Below, one piece after another: positions 1 to 8,288 of a DNA stretch of 42,495 nucleotides (the first letter of the stretch is position 1; each line of letters starts with the position of its first letter). Source of the stretch: an uncultured Lewinella sp. (GTDB taxonomy: Bacteria; Bacteroidota; Bacteroidia; Chitinophagales; Saprospiraceae); contig CALMYQ010000037.1 in the NCBI GenBank assembly GCA_937873655.1, positions 1-42,495 of the forward strand, in the 5' to 3' direction. Both the position numbers and the translations under genes were made by a program. A model generated the notes under the pieces. That model saw only the letters and a program-made list of their open reading frames with translations. It searched no databases and had not been told where the DNA came from.

Positions 1-215
1 ATTGATTCCACCGCCCGCCGAAGCTTCAGCGAAGGTGGGGATTGATTCGATTGATCCGATTGAGTTGGCCAAACTACGGACGTCAATAATCTGATCAATC
101 GGCTTAATCGGTTTAATACATTAGATCGGTTCTTCAATTAAAGCCTGACGGCCCCATTGAATAATCTCCGGCATTTTTCGTTATAGAGGTTTACCACAAA
201 ACGCCTGAACAAACG
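1..215. other. Intergenic region with no gene recognised
   Basis: No coding region is credible here. The stretch holds one copy of a small hairpin element (8-38) and low-complexity runs built on GATTGATYCGATTGAT-like and AATCGG units. I see no clear TTTG / TAnnTTTG promoter in front of the gene at 216. Confidence 0.6.
8..38 (+). repeat. Dispersed hairpin element, copy 1
   Basis: The element begins CCACCG, ends AAGGTGG and has the core CCGCCGAAGCTTCAGCG. The outer CCACC and GGTGG arms can pair. Related copies lie at 19569-19599 and 23972-24002, always outside genes. It looks like a REP-like dispersed repeat; its function is unknown. Confidence 0.6.
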
Positions 216-1055
216 ATGAGAACCTTGGTCCTTTCCATTTTCGCATTTTCGTTTTCCCTTGCCTGCCGGGCCGGATCGGTAGATCTGTTGGATGCCGTTG
301 CAAAAGGTTTGATCCATATCCGGATAGAAGGCCAGGGCGGCTACAATGGCGAAGCCCTGAAAATATCGCTCAGCAACAAAGGGAAAAAGCCGGTCGAGAT
401 CCGGATCCCCGCCGGACAAATTTTTGAACCCGAGGATTCCAGCCTGCAAAACCTGATCGTCCTGGAAGAGAAATCCCTTCTGGTGGAAGCCGGCAAGATC
501 AGGCCTGTAGGCGTGTATACCGCCTGTACAGAAGCTTCAGACGGCTCCCCGGTTGCCGGCAGCGCTTTCAACCTGGCCATGCTGGCCACAGGGCACCTGC
601 TGGAAGTGGCGCAATTCATCAGCGAACACAAATTGTACAATGACCCGTCCGCCCAAAGCGCTGTATGGGTGATCACGGACAAGCACCCGGTGACGTATAT
701 CGCCAACCAGGAATTGGCCGGATTCGTGGCAAAAAACATCGGCGTGGCGCCGCCCGAATACGCCGTACTCCATCAACAGCAGGCGAATCCGGGCGAACCG
801 GCGTTCCGGCATGCACCCTCTTCGCTGGAAGGCGTCTTCCGGTACGACCTTTCGGCCGAGCAGCCGGTCAGTTTCGGGTTGTACAACGACCAGGACCAGG
901 CCGTCCATTATTTCTTCAAAGGTCGCAAACAGCTGCGCGGGTCGCACAAATTCCGGTTCAGTTTCGAGATCCGCAACCTGCCGCCGGGCAAATACAGCGT
1001 CCGGTTGGTGGACAAAACGGAACAGGTGATCAAGGCCATGGAGGTGGAGTTTTAG
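216..1055 (+). CDS. Secreted protein of unknown function
   Basis: This is a 279-residue protein of a family I do not recognise. The N-terminus (residues 1-20) is a typical signal peptide, with a hydrophobic core LVLSIFAFSFSLA and a likely cut after CRA near residue 19. Cys17 is not preceded by a proper lipobox, so a lipoprotein is less likely. The body looks beta-rich at the start (about 30-95). A more helical middle (about 100-175) contains a QSAVWVITD stretch, and a beta-sandwich-like tail (about 205-279) carries a LPPGKYSVRLVD motif of the kind seen in Ig-like Bacteroidota domains. No T9SS sorting domain is evident. It stands alone: 219 bases, including a tandem-repeat array, separate it from the next gene. 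Location in the periplasm or outside is inferred only from the signal peptide. Confidence 0.85.
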   Translation: MRTLVLSIFAFSFSLACRAGSVDLLDAVAKGLIHIRIEGQGGYNGEALKISLSNKGKKPVEIRIPAGQIFEPEDSSLQNLIVLEEKSLLVEAGKIRPVGVYTACTEASDGSPVAGSAFNLAMLATGHLLEVAQFISEHKLYNDPSAQSAVWVITDKHPVTYIANQELAGFVAKNIGVAPPEYAVLHQQQANPGEPAFRHAPSSLEGVFRYDLSAEQPVSFGLYNDQDQAVHYFFKGRKQLRGSHKFRFSFEIRNLPPGKYSVRLVDKTEQVIKAMEVEF

Positions 1056-1097
1056 GCGTAAGTCATAAGTCGCAGCGGAATCGAAGCCGGCTGTATT

Positions 1098-1161
1098 GAG
1101 GAATTGAGGAATCGAGGAATCGAGGTATTGAGGAATCGAGGAATTGAGGAATTGAGGAACT
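1098..1161 (+). repeat. Tandem array of an 8-base unit, GAGGAATY
   Basis: Eight consecutive copies of GAGGAATT, GAGGAATC and close variants (one GAGGTATT, one GAGGAACT) follow the stop of the first gene. The same unit appears in reverse orientation at 19514-19569. The array lies in non-coding DNA between two same-strand genes. Confidence 0.85.
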
Positions 1162-1198
1162 GAACAAACGAACCAATTAAAAGATTGCTTCCAACTAT

Positions 1199-1211
1199 CG
1201 TCGCAGCGACG
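1199..1211. promoter_or_regulatory. Perfect dyad upstream of the operon promoter
   Basis: CGTCGC-A-GCGACG is a perfect 6+1+6 inverted repeat ending 14 bases before the -33 element of the promoter at 1226-1258. The position suits a regulator site, but no regulator is identified. Confidence 0.35.
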
Positions 1212-1225
1212 TTCGCGGCCGGTTT

Positions 1226-1258
1226 TTTGCTACTTGTTCGGGGATTCTGTTAGATTTG
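1226..1258 (+). promoter_or_regulatory. Bacteroidota-type promoter for the DUF2064 / transport operon
   Basis: TTTG (1226-1229), a 21-base spacer and TAGATTTG (1251-1258) match the Bacteroidota -33 TTTG and -7 TAnnTTTG consensus exactly. Transcription would begin near 1265, about ten bases before the TTG start at 1275. This supports the unusual start codon chosen for that gene. Confidence 0.65.
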
Positions 1259-1274
1259 CAACAAAGAGAGGCCC

Positions 1275-2015
1275 TTGCATCATCGTGTAGCCATATTGGT
1301 ATTTGCCCAATCACCGGAAAAGGAGACGCGCCGAAAAACCATAATTGGGGGTAGCCGCCGGGCCAATTCGGCTGCCCTGCGCCTGATGATGAACAAAACG
1401 GCGCGATTGGTTCGGCGGACCCGTTTGCCGGCTTTTTTCTCTGCCGGCCTGCCCATTTCACCCGGCGGTGATTTTTCAGCTCAATTGAATGATTGCCTGG
1501 CTTTTCTCTTCAGCCGGGGCTATACCGGCATAATCTGCATCGGGAACGATTGCCCGATGCTGTCCGTCCGTGATCTGCAGCGGGCAACTGCCGCACTGAT
1601 GGCGGGAAAACCCTGCATAGGTCCCGACCGGCGGGGCGGGGTTTACCTGTTTACGCTGGCCAAAAAGGAGTTTGAACCGGTGTTTGCGGATCTGCCCTGG
1701 CAAACCAACCGGCTTGCGGAAGGGCTGAACGGTTTTTTTTGCCGGCAGGGCAGCGAACCGGTACGGCTGGCCGAAAGATCGGATGTCAATACGGCCGGTG
1801 AGCTCATCGCATTCCTCTATGACCGGTACCGCCGGACCGGATGGATAACCCGGTTGCACAACATCGTCCAAACCGTTTGCCATTCAAATTACGTATCTGA
1901 TAACAGGAGAATTCCATCATTGGCGATGGTTGCCGCTATTTTGCCGAGAAGAGGGCCGCCCATTCCATTGAAGATCAGCGGTTGTCAGGCAGATTTCGGG
2001 GCAATAGCCATCTGA
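1275..2015 (+). CDS. DUF2064 / TIGR04282-type glycosyltransferase-like protein
   Basis: This 246-residue protein belongs to the GT-A-like DUF2064 family, which databases often label an arsenosugar biosynthesis glycosyltransferase; the true substrate is not proven. The family landmarks are an N-terminal strand (VAILVFAQSP, residues 4-13), the GNDCPML metal/nucleotide motif (90-96) and GPDRRGGVYL (116-125). The start is a TTG. It is preferred because the family begins with just this strand, no ATG lies nearby, and a good promoter sits right upstream. The last 50 or so residues after the RYRR stretch look unlike the family and may be a lineage-specific tail. The protein is cytoplasmic, as there is no signal peptide. 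It probably leads the transport operon, although 136 bases separate it from the receptor gene. The family call is fairly sure; the role is not. Confidence 0.8.
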   Translation: MHHRVAILVFAQSPEKETRRKTIIGGSRRANSAALRLMMNKTARLVRRTRLPAFFSAGLPISPGGDFSAQLNDCLAFLFSRGYTGIICIGNDCPMLSVRDLQRATAALMAGKPCIGPDRRGGVYLFTLAKKEFEPVFADLPWQTNRLAEGLNGFFCRQGSEPVRLAERSDVNTAGELIAFLYDRYRRTGWITRLHNIVQTVCHSNYVSDNRRIPSLAMVAAILPRRGPPIPLKISGCQADFGAIAI

Positions 2016-2151
2016 GGAACAACCGTCTGCGGCGTCGCCGTTTTATCCGGAGCTTTCGAACACAAACAATGACTGCCTGCACATTTAGCGCAGCGGAACG
2101 CGTGTTCTGTTGCCCGGTCATCGTGTTTTTGTTTCAAAAATCATCACCATT

Positions 2152-5100
2152 ATGAAGAAGCAACTCAGTTTACTGATCCAACTTGTCCTGTTTTCCGCGT
2201 TTTTATCCGCCCAGGGAGAAATCGAAGTGACCCTTGGCGACCTGCTCACCCAGGAACCCATTGCCGGGTATACGGTGAGTATTGAAAATCCGGCCATCGG
2301 CTTTCAGGCTGCCGGCCAGACAGATGCCAACGGTAAACTCCGGTTCAAAGGATTGGCGCTGAACGGCATTTACCGGATCTTTACCCCAGGCGACGACCGT
2401 TACGACTCGGCTGAAGCGGCCGGGATCGAGCTCCGGTCCAATTATATCCGGTCGGTCAACCTGCTTTTACCGCAAAAAACCAGCCAACAAATCGACGAGG
2501 TCGTGGTGCGGGCTACCTCCACCAGCCGCATCAACGCCATCAATGCGGAAGTAGCGTCGGAAATGCCCCTGAAACAGATCGAAGAATTGCCGGTAGAAGG
2601 GCGGGATATTACCCGTATGCTGTACCGGCTGCCCAACGTGTCGCAGGCTACCGGATTTTATCCCGAAGCGCCCAATGTGAGCATCAACGGCGCCAACGGT
2701 CTTTTCAACAATTACCTGATCGACGGGATGGACAACAACGAGCGATTCCTGGGCGGCCAGAAATTCGCCATGCCGGTGGGCTTTACCCGCAACGTCACCG
2801 TCCTGACCAACAACTACAGCGTCGAATTCGGGAATACCGGCAACGGCATCATCAACGTCACCACCCGCTCCGGCAGCAACGATTTCAAGGGAGAAGCCTT
2901 CTTTCTCACACGCCCAGGTTCGGTCATCGATGCCGAGTCGCCTTACCTGCAGCGCGACCTTTCCGGCAATCAGGTCAAGGACGGCTTTCAGCGATACCAG
3001 GCCGGTGTCGGATTCGGCGGACCCATCACCCGCGACAAGACCTTTTATTACATCAATCTTGAACATACCACCGACCTGAAGGACAACCTGCTCAATTCGC
3101 CGGTACTGGGGGTGAATGAGACAGTGCGCGGTAACAACCGGTTTACCTATGCCTCCGCCAAGATCGATCATATCTGGAATACGGGCCTGCGGTCGTCCTT
3201 GCGGGCCAACCTGGGCGGCGTGACCATCGGCCGGCAGGCGGGCGGACTTACCGGAGGCCTGAATTTTCCTTCGGCCGCCAATTTCCAGGACCGCAACTCC
3301 TTGCTGATTGCCAACAGCAATGTGTATTTTACGGAACATTTCTCTTCCGAGACCAATTTGCAATATGCCCGTTTTCGCTGGAATTACGGCCGGGCTGAAA
3401 ATCCGGACAGCCCGGATGTAACGGTGCTGGACAATACCGGTCAGGTAGCCGCTTTCCTGGGACACCCGGGGTACCTTTTCGATGAAACGGAGAATACCTT
3501 TCAGGTTCAGCAGAAATTCTCGTTCTACCTGGGCAAGCATACCCTGAAAACCGGTGTGGAGCTGATCAGCGCGAAACAAAGCCTGCTCGGCGGCGGCAAT
3601 CCCAACGGCAGCTATACCGTCCGGCTGACGGACAGCCAGTTGAACGCCGTCAAATCACTCAACCGGGGTTCAGACCTATCCATTAACGATATCCCGGCCG
3701 ATGCACAGGTGCTCGGGTATTTCATCGAATTGCGGCCGGCAGCTTTCGGCGCCACCCAGAACATCTTCAGCGCCTACCTGGAAGACCAGATCGCGGCGAC
3801 CGACCGCCTTAATCTTTCGCTCGGCCTGCGGTACGATTACGACAACCTGTCGAAGGGCGGCAGCGATAAAGGGGACCTGAACAATATCGCTCCACGGGTC
3901 AGCTTCAATTACAAACTGGATGAACGCAGCGCGCTCCGGGGCGGCTTCGGGCTGTTTTACGACAAGATCAATTACGCCATATACAGCGACGCCCTGCAGC
4001 AGAACAATTCGTCGGCCGATTTCAAAACCCAGATCGCCTACCTGGCCTCCCAGGGCATTTTACCCGCCGATACGGATATCGACCGCGTGACCTTCAACGG
4101 CAACCTGACGGTAGGGCAGGGCAGCAATACCGGATTGCCGTTCACCTACCTCAACGGACCTGCCGCTTCGTCGTATGCCGATCAGCGCAACCTGTTCAGC
4201 GGCGAACGCAGGATCCTGAACCCCAACGGATACCAAAATCCCTATACCTACCAGAGTACGCTGGGGTATCAGTACCAGGTGAATGAGAACAAGCTTTTTT
4301 ATGTGGATTTTGTGTATAACGAATCCCGCAACCTGTTCCGGACGGTCAACCTCAATGCGCCTTCGGCCTGGGATTACGGCCGCAGCGCCGACGAACTGGT
4401 GGCGCGCAGCAGCGCATGGGCCAACCTGACCCGTCCGGTACCCATTATCGGCGGCGGCGGGGTGATCAACGGGGATACGCTGACCGGGGTTGCGCAAAGC
4501 ATCGTCATGACCGAAACCGCGGGCAAATCCCGGTATTACGCCATGAGCCTGAATTTGCAGAAAGACCGGGGCGATGACGACTTTTCCTACCGGCTGATCT
4601 ATACGCTTTCCCTGCTCGAAAACAACACTGAGGACATCAACTTCCGGGCAATGGACGCCAATAATTTCGATGCGGAATGGGGCCCGTCCATCAATGACCG
4701 GCGGCACATCATCAACGGCATGTTCAGCTGGTATCCGGCTCAGCATTTCAACCTGACCCTGGCAGCGCTCCTGCAAAGCGGACAACCCATCAACCGGGTA
4801 CCCGACGGCAGCCTCTACCGCGTGATCAATGCGGACGGTACGCCGGTCAAAGACGGCAACGGCAACTTTGTGTACACCAACGACCTCAACGGCGACGGCA
4901 GCGCTTTCGGCGACGCCTACGTGGGCAACAGCGACCGGCACCCCGGCGAATCCCGCAACAGCGACCGCCTGCCCTGGTCGAATACCTTCGACCTGAGCGC
5001 GCAGTACCAGTTCTCCATCGGCGGCGGCATGCTCGAGATCCGGGCAGACGTCTTCAACCTGTTCAATGCCGAAAACCTGAGCGGGTACAGCAACAACGCC

Positions 5101-5208
5101 ACCCAGAGCAACCAGATCCAGACCGGACCGGCCTCCGGCGGATTGCTCGTGCGGCGGAACGCGGCGCCGCCCCGGCAGTTTCAGTTTGGCGTGCGGTATT
5201 TGTTTTGA
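2152..5208 (+). CDS. TonB-dependent receptor, Oar-like, with carboxypeptidase-regulatory-like domain
   Basis: This 1018-residue outer-membrane receptor should take up a ligand using TonB energy. The ATG at 2152 gives a clean signal peptide (MKKQLSLLIQLVLFSAFLSA-Q); a start further upstream would bury it. A carboxypeptidase-regulatory-like beta-sandwich follows (about 22-115, with the ANGKLRFKGL turn). The plug (about 140-250) carries PNVSINGANG, NYLIDGMDNNERF and NGIINVTTRSGSNDFKG. The beta-barrel ends in an aromatic residue, FQFGVRYLF, as barrel proteins do. The plug and barrel resemble Oar-like receptors more than SusC, and no SusD gene is present. It lies 28 bases upstream of the solute-binding lipoprotein gene, so the two should act in sequence: receptor, periplasmic lipoprotein, then the inner-membrane ABC importer. 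The ligand is unknown. Confidence 0.92.
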   Translation: MKKQLSLLIQLVLFSAFLSAQGEIEVTLGDLLTQEPIAGYTVSIENPAIGFQAAGQTDANGKLRFKGLALNGIYRIFTPGDDRYDSAEAAGIELRSNYIRSVNLLLPQKTSQQIDEVVVRATSTSRINAINAEVASEMPLKQIEELPVEGRDITRMLYRLPNVSQATGFYPEAPNVSINGANGLFNNYLIDGMDNNERFLGGQKFAMPVGFTRNVTVLTNNYSVEFGNTGNGIINVTTRSGSNDFKGEAFFLTRPGSVIDAESPYLQRDLSGNQVKDGFQRYQAGVGFGGPITRDKTFYYINLEHTTDLKDNLLNSPVLGVNETVRGNNRFTYASAKIDHIWNTGLRSSLRANLGGVTIGRQAGGLTGGLNFPSAANFQDRNSLLIANSNVYFTEHFSSETNLQYARFRWNYGRAENPDSPDVTVLDNTGQVAAFLGHPGYLFDETENTFQVQQKFSFYLGKHTLKTGVELISAKQSLLGGGNPNGSYTVRLTDSQLNAVKSLNRGSDLSINDIPADAQVLGYFIELRPAAFGATQNIFSAYLEDQIAATDRLNLSLGLRYDYDNLSKGGSDKGDLNNIAPRVSFNYKLDERSALRGGFGLFYDKINYAIYSDALQQNNSSADFKTQIAYLASQGILPADTDIDRVTFNGNLTVGQGSNTGLPFTYLNGPAASSYADQRNLFSGERRILNPNGYQNPYTYQSTLGYQYQVNENKLFYVDFVYNESRNLFRTVNLNAPSAWDYGRSADELVARSSAWANLTRPVPIIGGGGVINGDTLTGVAQSIVMTETAGKSRYYAMSLNLQKDRGDDDFSYRLIYTLSLLENNTEDINFRAMDANNFDAEWGPSINDRRHIINGMFSWYPAQHFNLTLAALLQSGQPINRVPDGSLYRVINADGTPVKDGNGNFVYTNDLNGDGSAFGDAYVGNSDRHPGESRNSDRLPWSNTFDLSAQYQFSIGGGMLEIRADVFNLFNAENLSGYSNNATQSNQIQTGPASGGLLVRRNAAPPRQFQFGVRYLF

Positions 5209-5236
5209 AAAGAATGGAATCAATCGAACAATCATT

Positions 5237-6457
5237 ATGCGGATAATCGTTATAGCAGTTGTTTTCCTGTCGGTGATCGCGGGATGCGGCCCGGGCGGAC
5301 AGGATGCCGGAGGAGAAGACCTTCTGAGCCTTTCCTGGGATGAGATTGAGGAACAGGCCAGGGGAACGGAGGTCAACCTGATGATGTGGCAGGGGGGTCC
5401 CTTCATCAACAAGTACATGACGGAATTTGTGCGGCCGGCGCTGGAGCAGCAATATGGGATCACCCTGAACATTTCAGGGGGGCAGGGCACGCAGATCGTG
5501 AGCCTGTTGCTGGCGGAAAAAGAAGCCGGCAAAAAAACGGGCGCCATCGACCTTGGATGGATCAACGGCGAGACGTTCTACCAGTTACGGCAGATCGACG
5601 GGCTTTTCGGGCCCTTCGCGGATAAGCTGCCCAATGCGGCGTACATCGATTGGGACAACCCCTTCATCAATACCGATTTTCAGCAGCCGGTCAACGGGAT
5701 GGAATGCCCGTGGGGCAATGTGCAGCTGGCCTTCATTTACGATACCCTGCGCGTGCCGCAGCCGCCGGCTTCCTTCGACGACATTCCGGCCTATGTTGCG
5801 GCCCATCCCGGCGTGTTCACCATCCCGAACGAATTCACGGGCATGACGATCCTGAAGTCCTGGATGATGGCGCTGGCGGGCGACAATTCCCTTTTCGAGG
5901 GGGCCTTCAGCGAGGAAGTCTACAAACGGTATTCGACCCGGCTCTGGCAGACGATCAACGAGATCAAGCCCGCGTTTTGGAAGGAAGGCAAAACCTTTCC
6001 GGAAACCTTGTCGGCCCTGCACCAGATGTTTGCCAACGGCGAGGTGAATTTTACCTTTTCGAATAACGACGGCGAAGTGGACAATAAGGTGAACCTGGGG
6101 TTCTTCCCCGCCACGGCGCGTTCCTATGTGCCCTATCCCGGCACGATTCAGAATTCGCATTATATGGGCATCACCTTCAATGCGCCGAATAAGCCCGGCG
6201 CGATGGCGGTGGTGAATTTCCTGATCTCCGCAAATGCGCAATTGCAGAAATTCAACCCCGACGTCTGGGGCGACGGAACGGTGCTGGACATGGAAAAACT
6301 GCCGGAAGAATGGCGGGAAAAATTTAAATCCTTACCTTCCAGGCGGTATGCACCCAGGCGGGAGGCTATCCAGGACCGGGCGCTGATGGAACCGGCGCCG
6401 GAGTATATGATCAGGTTGTATGAAGACTTCAGGAAATACGTCATTGAAGCGGATTGA
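5237..6457 (+). CDS. ynjB-like: ABC transporter solute-binding lipoprotein, YnjB family (COG4134)
   Basis: This 406-residue protein is the periplasmic binding component of an ABC importer. The ATG at 5237 begins a lipoprotein signal with the lipobox IAGC (Cys15 would be lipidated). Starts further upstream would run back into the receptor gene. The body has the signature of the uncharacterised E. coli YnjB family: an early W-x-GGPFINKY segment, SLLLAEKEAGKKTGAIDLGW followed by INGE, then FGPFADKLPNA, NTDFQQPVNG and PWGNVQLAFIYD. YnjB is related to binding proteins for thiamine, polyamines and iron, but its own ligand is not established. It overlaps the first permease gene by 38 bases, a sign of coupled translation. 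The family is confident; the substrate is open. Confidence 0.88.
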   Translation: MRIIVIAVVFLSVIAGCGPGGQDAGGEDLLSLSWDEIEEQARGTEVNLMMWQGGPFINKYMTEFVRPALEQQYGITLNISGGQGTQIVSLLLAEKEAGKKTGAIDLGWINGETFYQLRQIDGLFGPFADKLPNAAYIDWDNPFINTDFQQPVNGMECPWGNVQLAFIYDTLRVPQPPASFDDIPAYVAAHPGVFTIPNEFTGMTILKSWMMALAGDNSLFEGAFSEEVYKRYSTRLWQTINEIKPAFWKEGKTFPETLSALHQMFANGEVNFTFSNNDGEVDNKVNLGFFPATARSYVPYPGTIQNSHYMGITFNAPNKPGAMAVVNFLISANAQLQKFNPDVWGDGTVLDMEKLPEEWREKFKSLPSRRYAPRREAIQDRALMEPAPEYMIRLYEDFRKYVIEAD

Positions 6458-7286
6458 TCCGGCTTCCGCGGGCATTTGGGCGCTGTTCCTCCTGTTGACG
6501 GCGGTTCCGCTGGTCTTCAGCCTGGTTTACGCCCTGCTGTACAGCTTTGGGCTGACCGGTGTGCTGGCCGAAGGATTTACCTTGCGGCACTGGCAGCTTT
6601 TCTTTTCCGAGGGCCGGTTTTTTTCGTCGTTTCTTTTCAGCGTGGGGGTAGCGCTGGTCAGCATGGGACTGGCGGCTGCGACCGCTCTTTGGTGGGTGTT
6701 GCGCTACCGCCGTACCCTCAACAGCCGGGTGATGAGCCTGGCGCTGTACCTGCCGCTGGCCTTTCCGGCGATGGTGGCGGCTTTCCTGGCTTTTCACTGG
6801 CTGGGCAATGCCGGGCTCTTGTCGCGGATCGCCTGGCAACTGGGCTGGATCAGCGAGCCGAGGCAATTCCCCGACCTGATCAACGACCCCTGGGGGATCG
6901 GGATCATCCTGACGCATTACGCTATGGCGACGCCGTTTTTCACCCTGATGTTCAAAGCCATCTATGCCGATAACCGGGTTGGGGAATTATGCCTTGCCGG
7001 GGCTTCCATGGGGGCGACCAGGAGCGAGCAGGTACGCAGGATCGCCCTGCCGCTGTTGTGGCAAAAAGCCCGGCCGACGCTGCTGCTGTACGGCGTTTTT
7101 GTGGCGGGTTCCTACGAGATCCCATTGATCCTGGGGGTGCAATCTCCGCAAATGATCTCGGTTTATGCCGTCACCAAGATGAACCGGTTTGACCTGGATA
7201 CCCGGCCGCAGGCCTATATCATCGCGTTGCTGTTTACGGTGATCGTGGGGGGATTGCTGCGGTGGGGGATGGGGCGGGGGAGGTGA
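6420..7286 (+). CDS. ynjC-like: ABC transporter permease 1 (N-terminal half of YnjC)
   Basis: This 288-residue inner-membrane protein has about six hydrophobic segments, the first at about 18-42. It carries an EAA-type loop that docks the ATPase: ELCLAGASMGATRSEQVRRI followed by ALPLL, near residues 197-221. It matches the first half of the fused permease YnjC (COG4135). The ATG at 6420 lies inside the 3' end of the binding-protein gene; a TTG at 6444 is an alternative start with a shorter overlap. The second permease follows after a 106-base gap that contains no gene. In E. coli both halves form one chain of about 500 residues, so the split state is notable. The two permeases should form a heterodimer in the membrane. 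Confidence 0.88.
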   Translation: MKTSGNTSLKRIDPASAGIWALFLLLTAVPLVFSLVYALLYSFGLTGVLAEGFTLRHWQLFFSEGRFFSSFLFSVGVALVSMGLAAATALWWVLRYRRTLNSRVMSLALYLPLAFPAMVAAFLAFHWLGNAGLLSRIAWQLGWISEPRQFPDLINDPWGIGIILTHYAMATPFFTLMFKAIYADNRVGELCLAGASMGATRSEQVRRIALPLLWQKARPTLLLYGVFVAGSYEIPLILGVQSPQMISVYAVTKMNRFDLDTRPQAYIIALLFTVIVGGLLRWGMGRGR

Positions 7287-7392
7287 TTTGCTGGTGTGTT
7301 TATTTGTTGATTTGATGGGGTACATGATTCCTCAGGCTTGGGGTTTAACTCTTTTGTCAGGGCCGGGCCGGCTGGGGACTAAAGTTTGAAAA

Positions 7393-8163
7393 ATGGGTAG
7401 AAATAACCTGTTCAGGGCGATTTTTCTGGCTGGGGTGGTATTGCCTGCCTTGCTGTTGCTGATGCTGTCGGTGGGGCGGGAGTGGTTATTTCCGGCGATT
7501 TTGCCCGGCAGCTTTACCTTCAGGAACTGGGCCGACCTGCTAAAGGGGGGCGGCGATCTGGGCAGCGGATTGGTATTGAATCTGATCCTTTCCGCGGTGG
7601 TAGCGGTCCTGGCCACGGGGCTGGGTTTTTTAACGGCCCGGCTGGTGCAAAACAGATCGGTCTTATTGCTGGCCTATTTGCCGTATGCATTATCCCCGGT
7701 GGTTTATGCCGTATTGTTGTATGTGTTTTTCATCCGGTTGGGGTTGTCGGGCAACGTGGCCGGGGTGGTGCTGGGGCAATTGCTGCTGGCCTATCCTTTC
7801 GCCGTGATTTTCTTCCGGAGCTTCTGGGGGCTCCAGGCGACCCGGTACGAGCAACTGGCCCTGACGCTGGGGTGTACGCCCTGGCAAGCTTTGCGAAAGG
7901 TGTTGATCCCGGTGGCAAGGCCGGCGCTGGTGATCTGTTTTTTTCAGACTTTCCTGATCAGCTGGTTTGAATTCGGCCTGACCAACCTGATCGGGATCGG
8001 GAAGGTGAAAACGCTTACGGTGCAGGTCTTTGTCTATATCCAGGAAGCCAATATCCACTATGCGGCGCTGGCGGCATTGCTGCTGGTGATCCCGCCGGTG
8101 GTTTTGCTGTTGGCCAACCGGCGGTTTGTTTTTGGAGGGGGTGAGGATTTGTTGATTCGTTGA
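7393..8163 (+). CDS. ynjC-like: ABC transporter permease 2 (C-terminal half of YnjC)
   Basis: This 256-residue inner-membrane protein, beginning MGRNNLFRAIFLAGVVLPAL, has about six membrane-spanning stretches and a second EAA-type loop (YEQLALTLGCTPWQALRKVL followed by IPVARP, about 156-181). It is the partner of the permease at 6420-7286 and corresponds to the second half of fused YnjC. The last codons fall in a simple repeat (GATTTGTTGATTCGTTGAT) that continues beyond the stop, so the final LLIR residues may come from repeat DNA. The following 125 bases hold this repeat and a 16-base palindrome but no gene; the ATPase then starts at 8289. Confidence 0.88.
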   Translation: MGRNNLFRAIFLAGVVLPALLLLMLSVGREWLFPAILPGSFTFRNWADLLKGGGDLGSGLVLNLILSAVVAVLATGLGFLTARLVQNRSVLLLAYLPYALSPVVYAVLLYVFFIRLGLSGNVAGVVLGQLLLAYPFAVIFFRSFWGLQATRYEQLALTLGCTPWQALRKVLIPVARPALVICFFQTFLISWFEFGLTNLIGIGKVKTLTVQVFVYIQEANIHYAALAALLLVIPPVVLLLANRRFVFGGGEDLLIR

Positions 8164-8217
8164 TGTGCTGATTCGTTGATTTGAGGGGGCAAAGCGCTGA
8201 ATGGAAGGATCAATCGA

Positions 8218-8233
8218 CCACGCCGCGGCGTGG
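8218..8233. repeat. Perfect 16-base palindrome between permease and ATPase genes
   Basis: CCACGCCGCGGCGTGG is perfectly self-complementary. It sits in the 125-base gap before the ATPase gene, flanked by GATCAATCG on the left and GGATCAATCG on the right, so the flanks are near-direct repeats. It could be a hairpin in the transcript, a protein site or a small inserted element. Confidence 0.6.
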
Positions 8234-8288
8234 CGGATCATTTGGATCAATCGAAAAATTGTTGACCGGTTCCTCAAAAAAGCATTGC

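Noticed and set aside
2110..2151. A longer receptor start at the TTG at 2110
   Set aside because: It would place 14 polar residues before a perfect signal peptide that starts at the ATG at 2152.
4060..5565. A - strand open frame of about 500 codons opposite the receptor gene
   Set aside because: It spans the end of the receptor and the start of the binding-protein gene, both well supported, and shows no domain of its own.
7287..7392. A frameshift splitting one YnjC gene
   Set aside because: The gap is over 100 bases, contains stops, and the second permease has its own good ATG and N-terminal membrane segment.
8181..8288. A longer ATPase start at the TTG at 8181
   Set aside because: The added 36 residues are encoded by repeat and palindrome DNA, and the family begins at the ATG at 8289.
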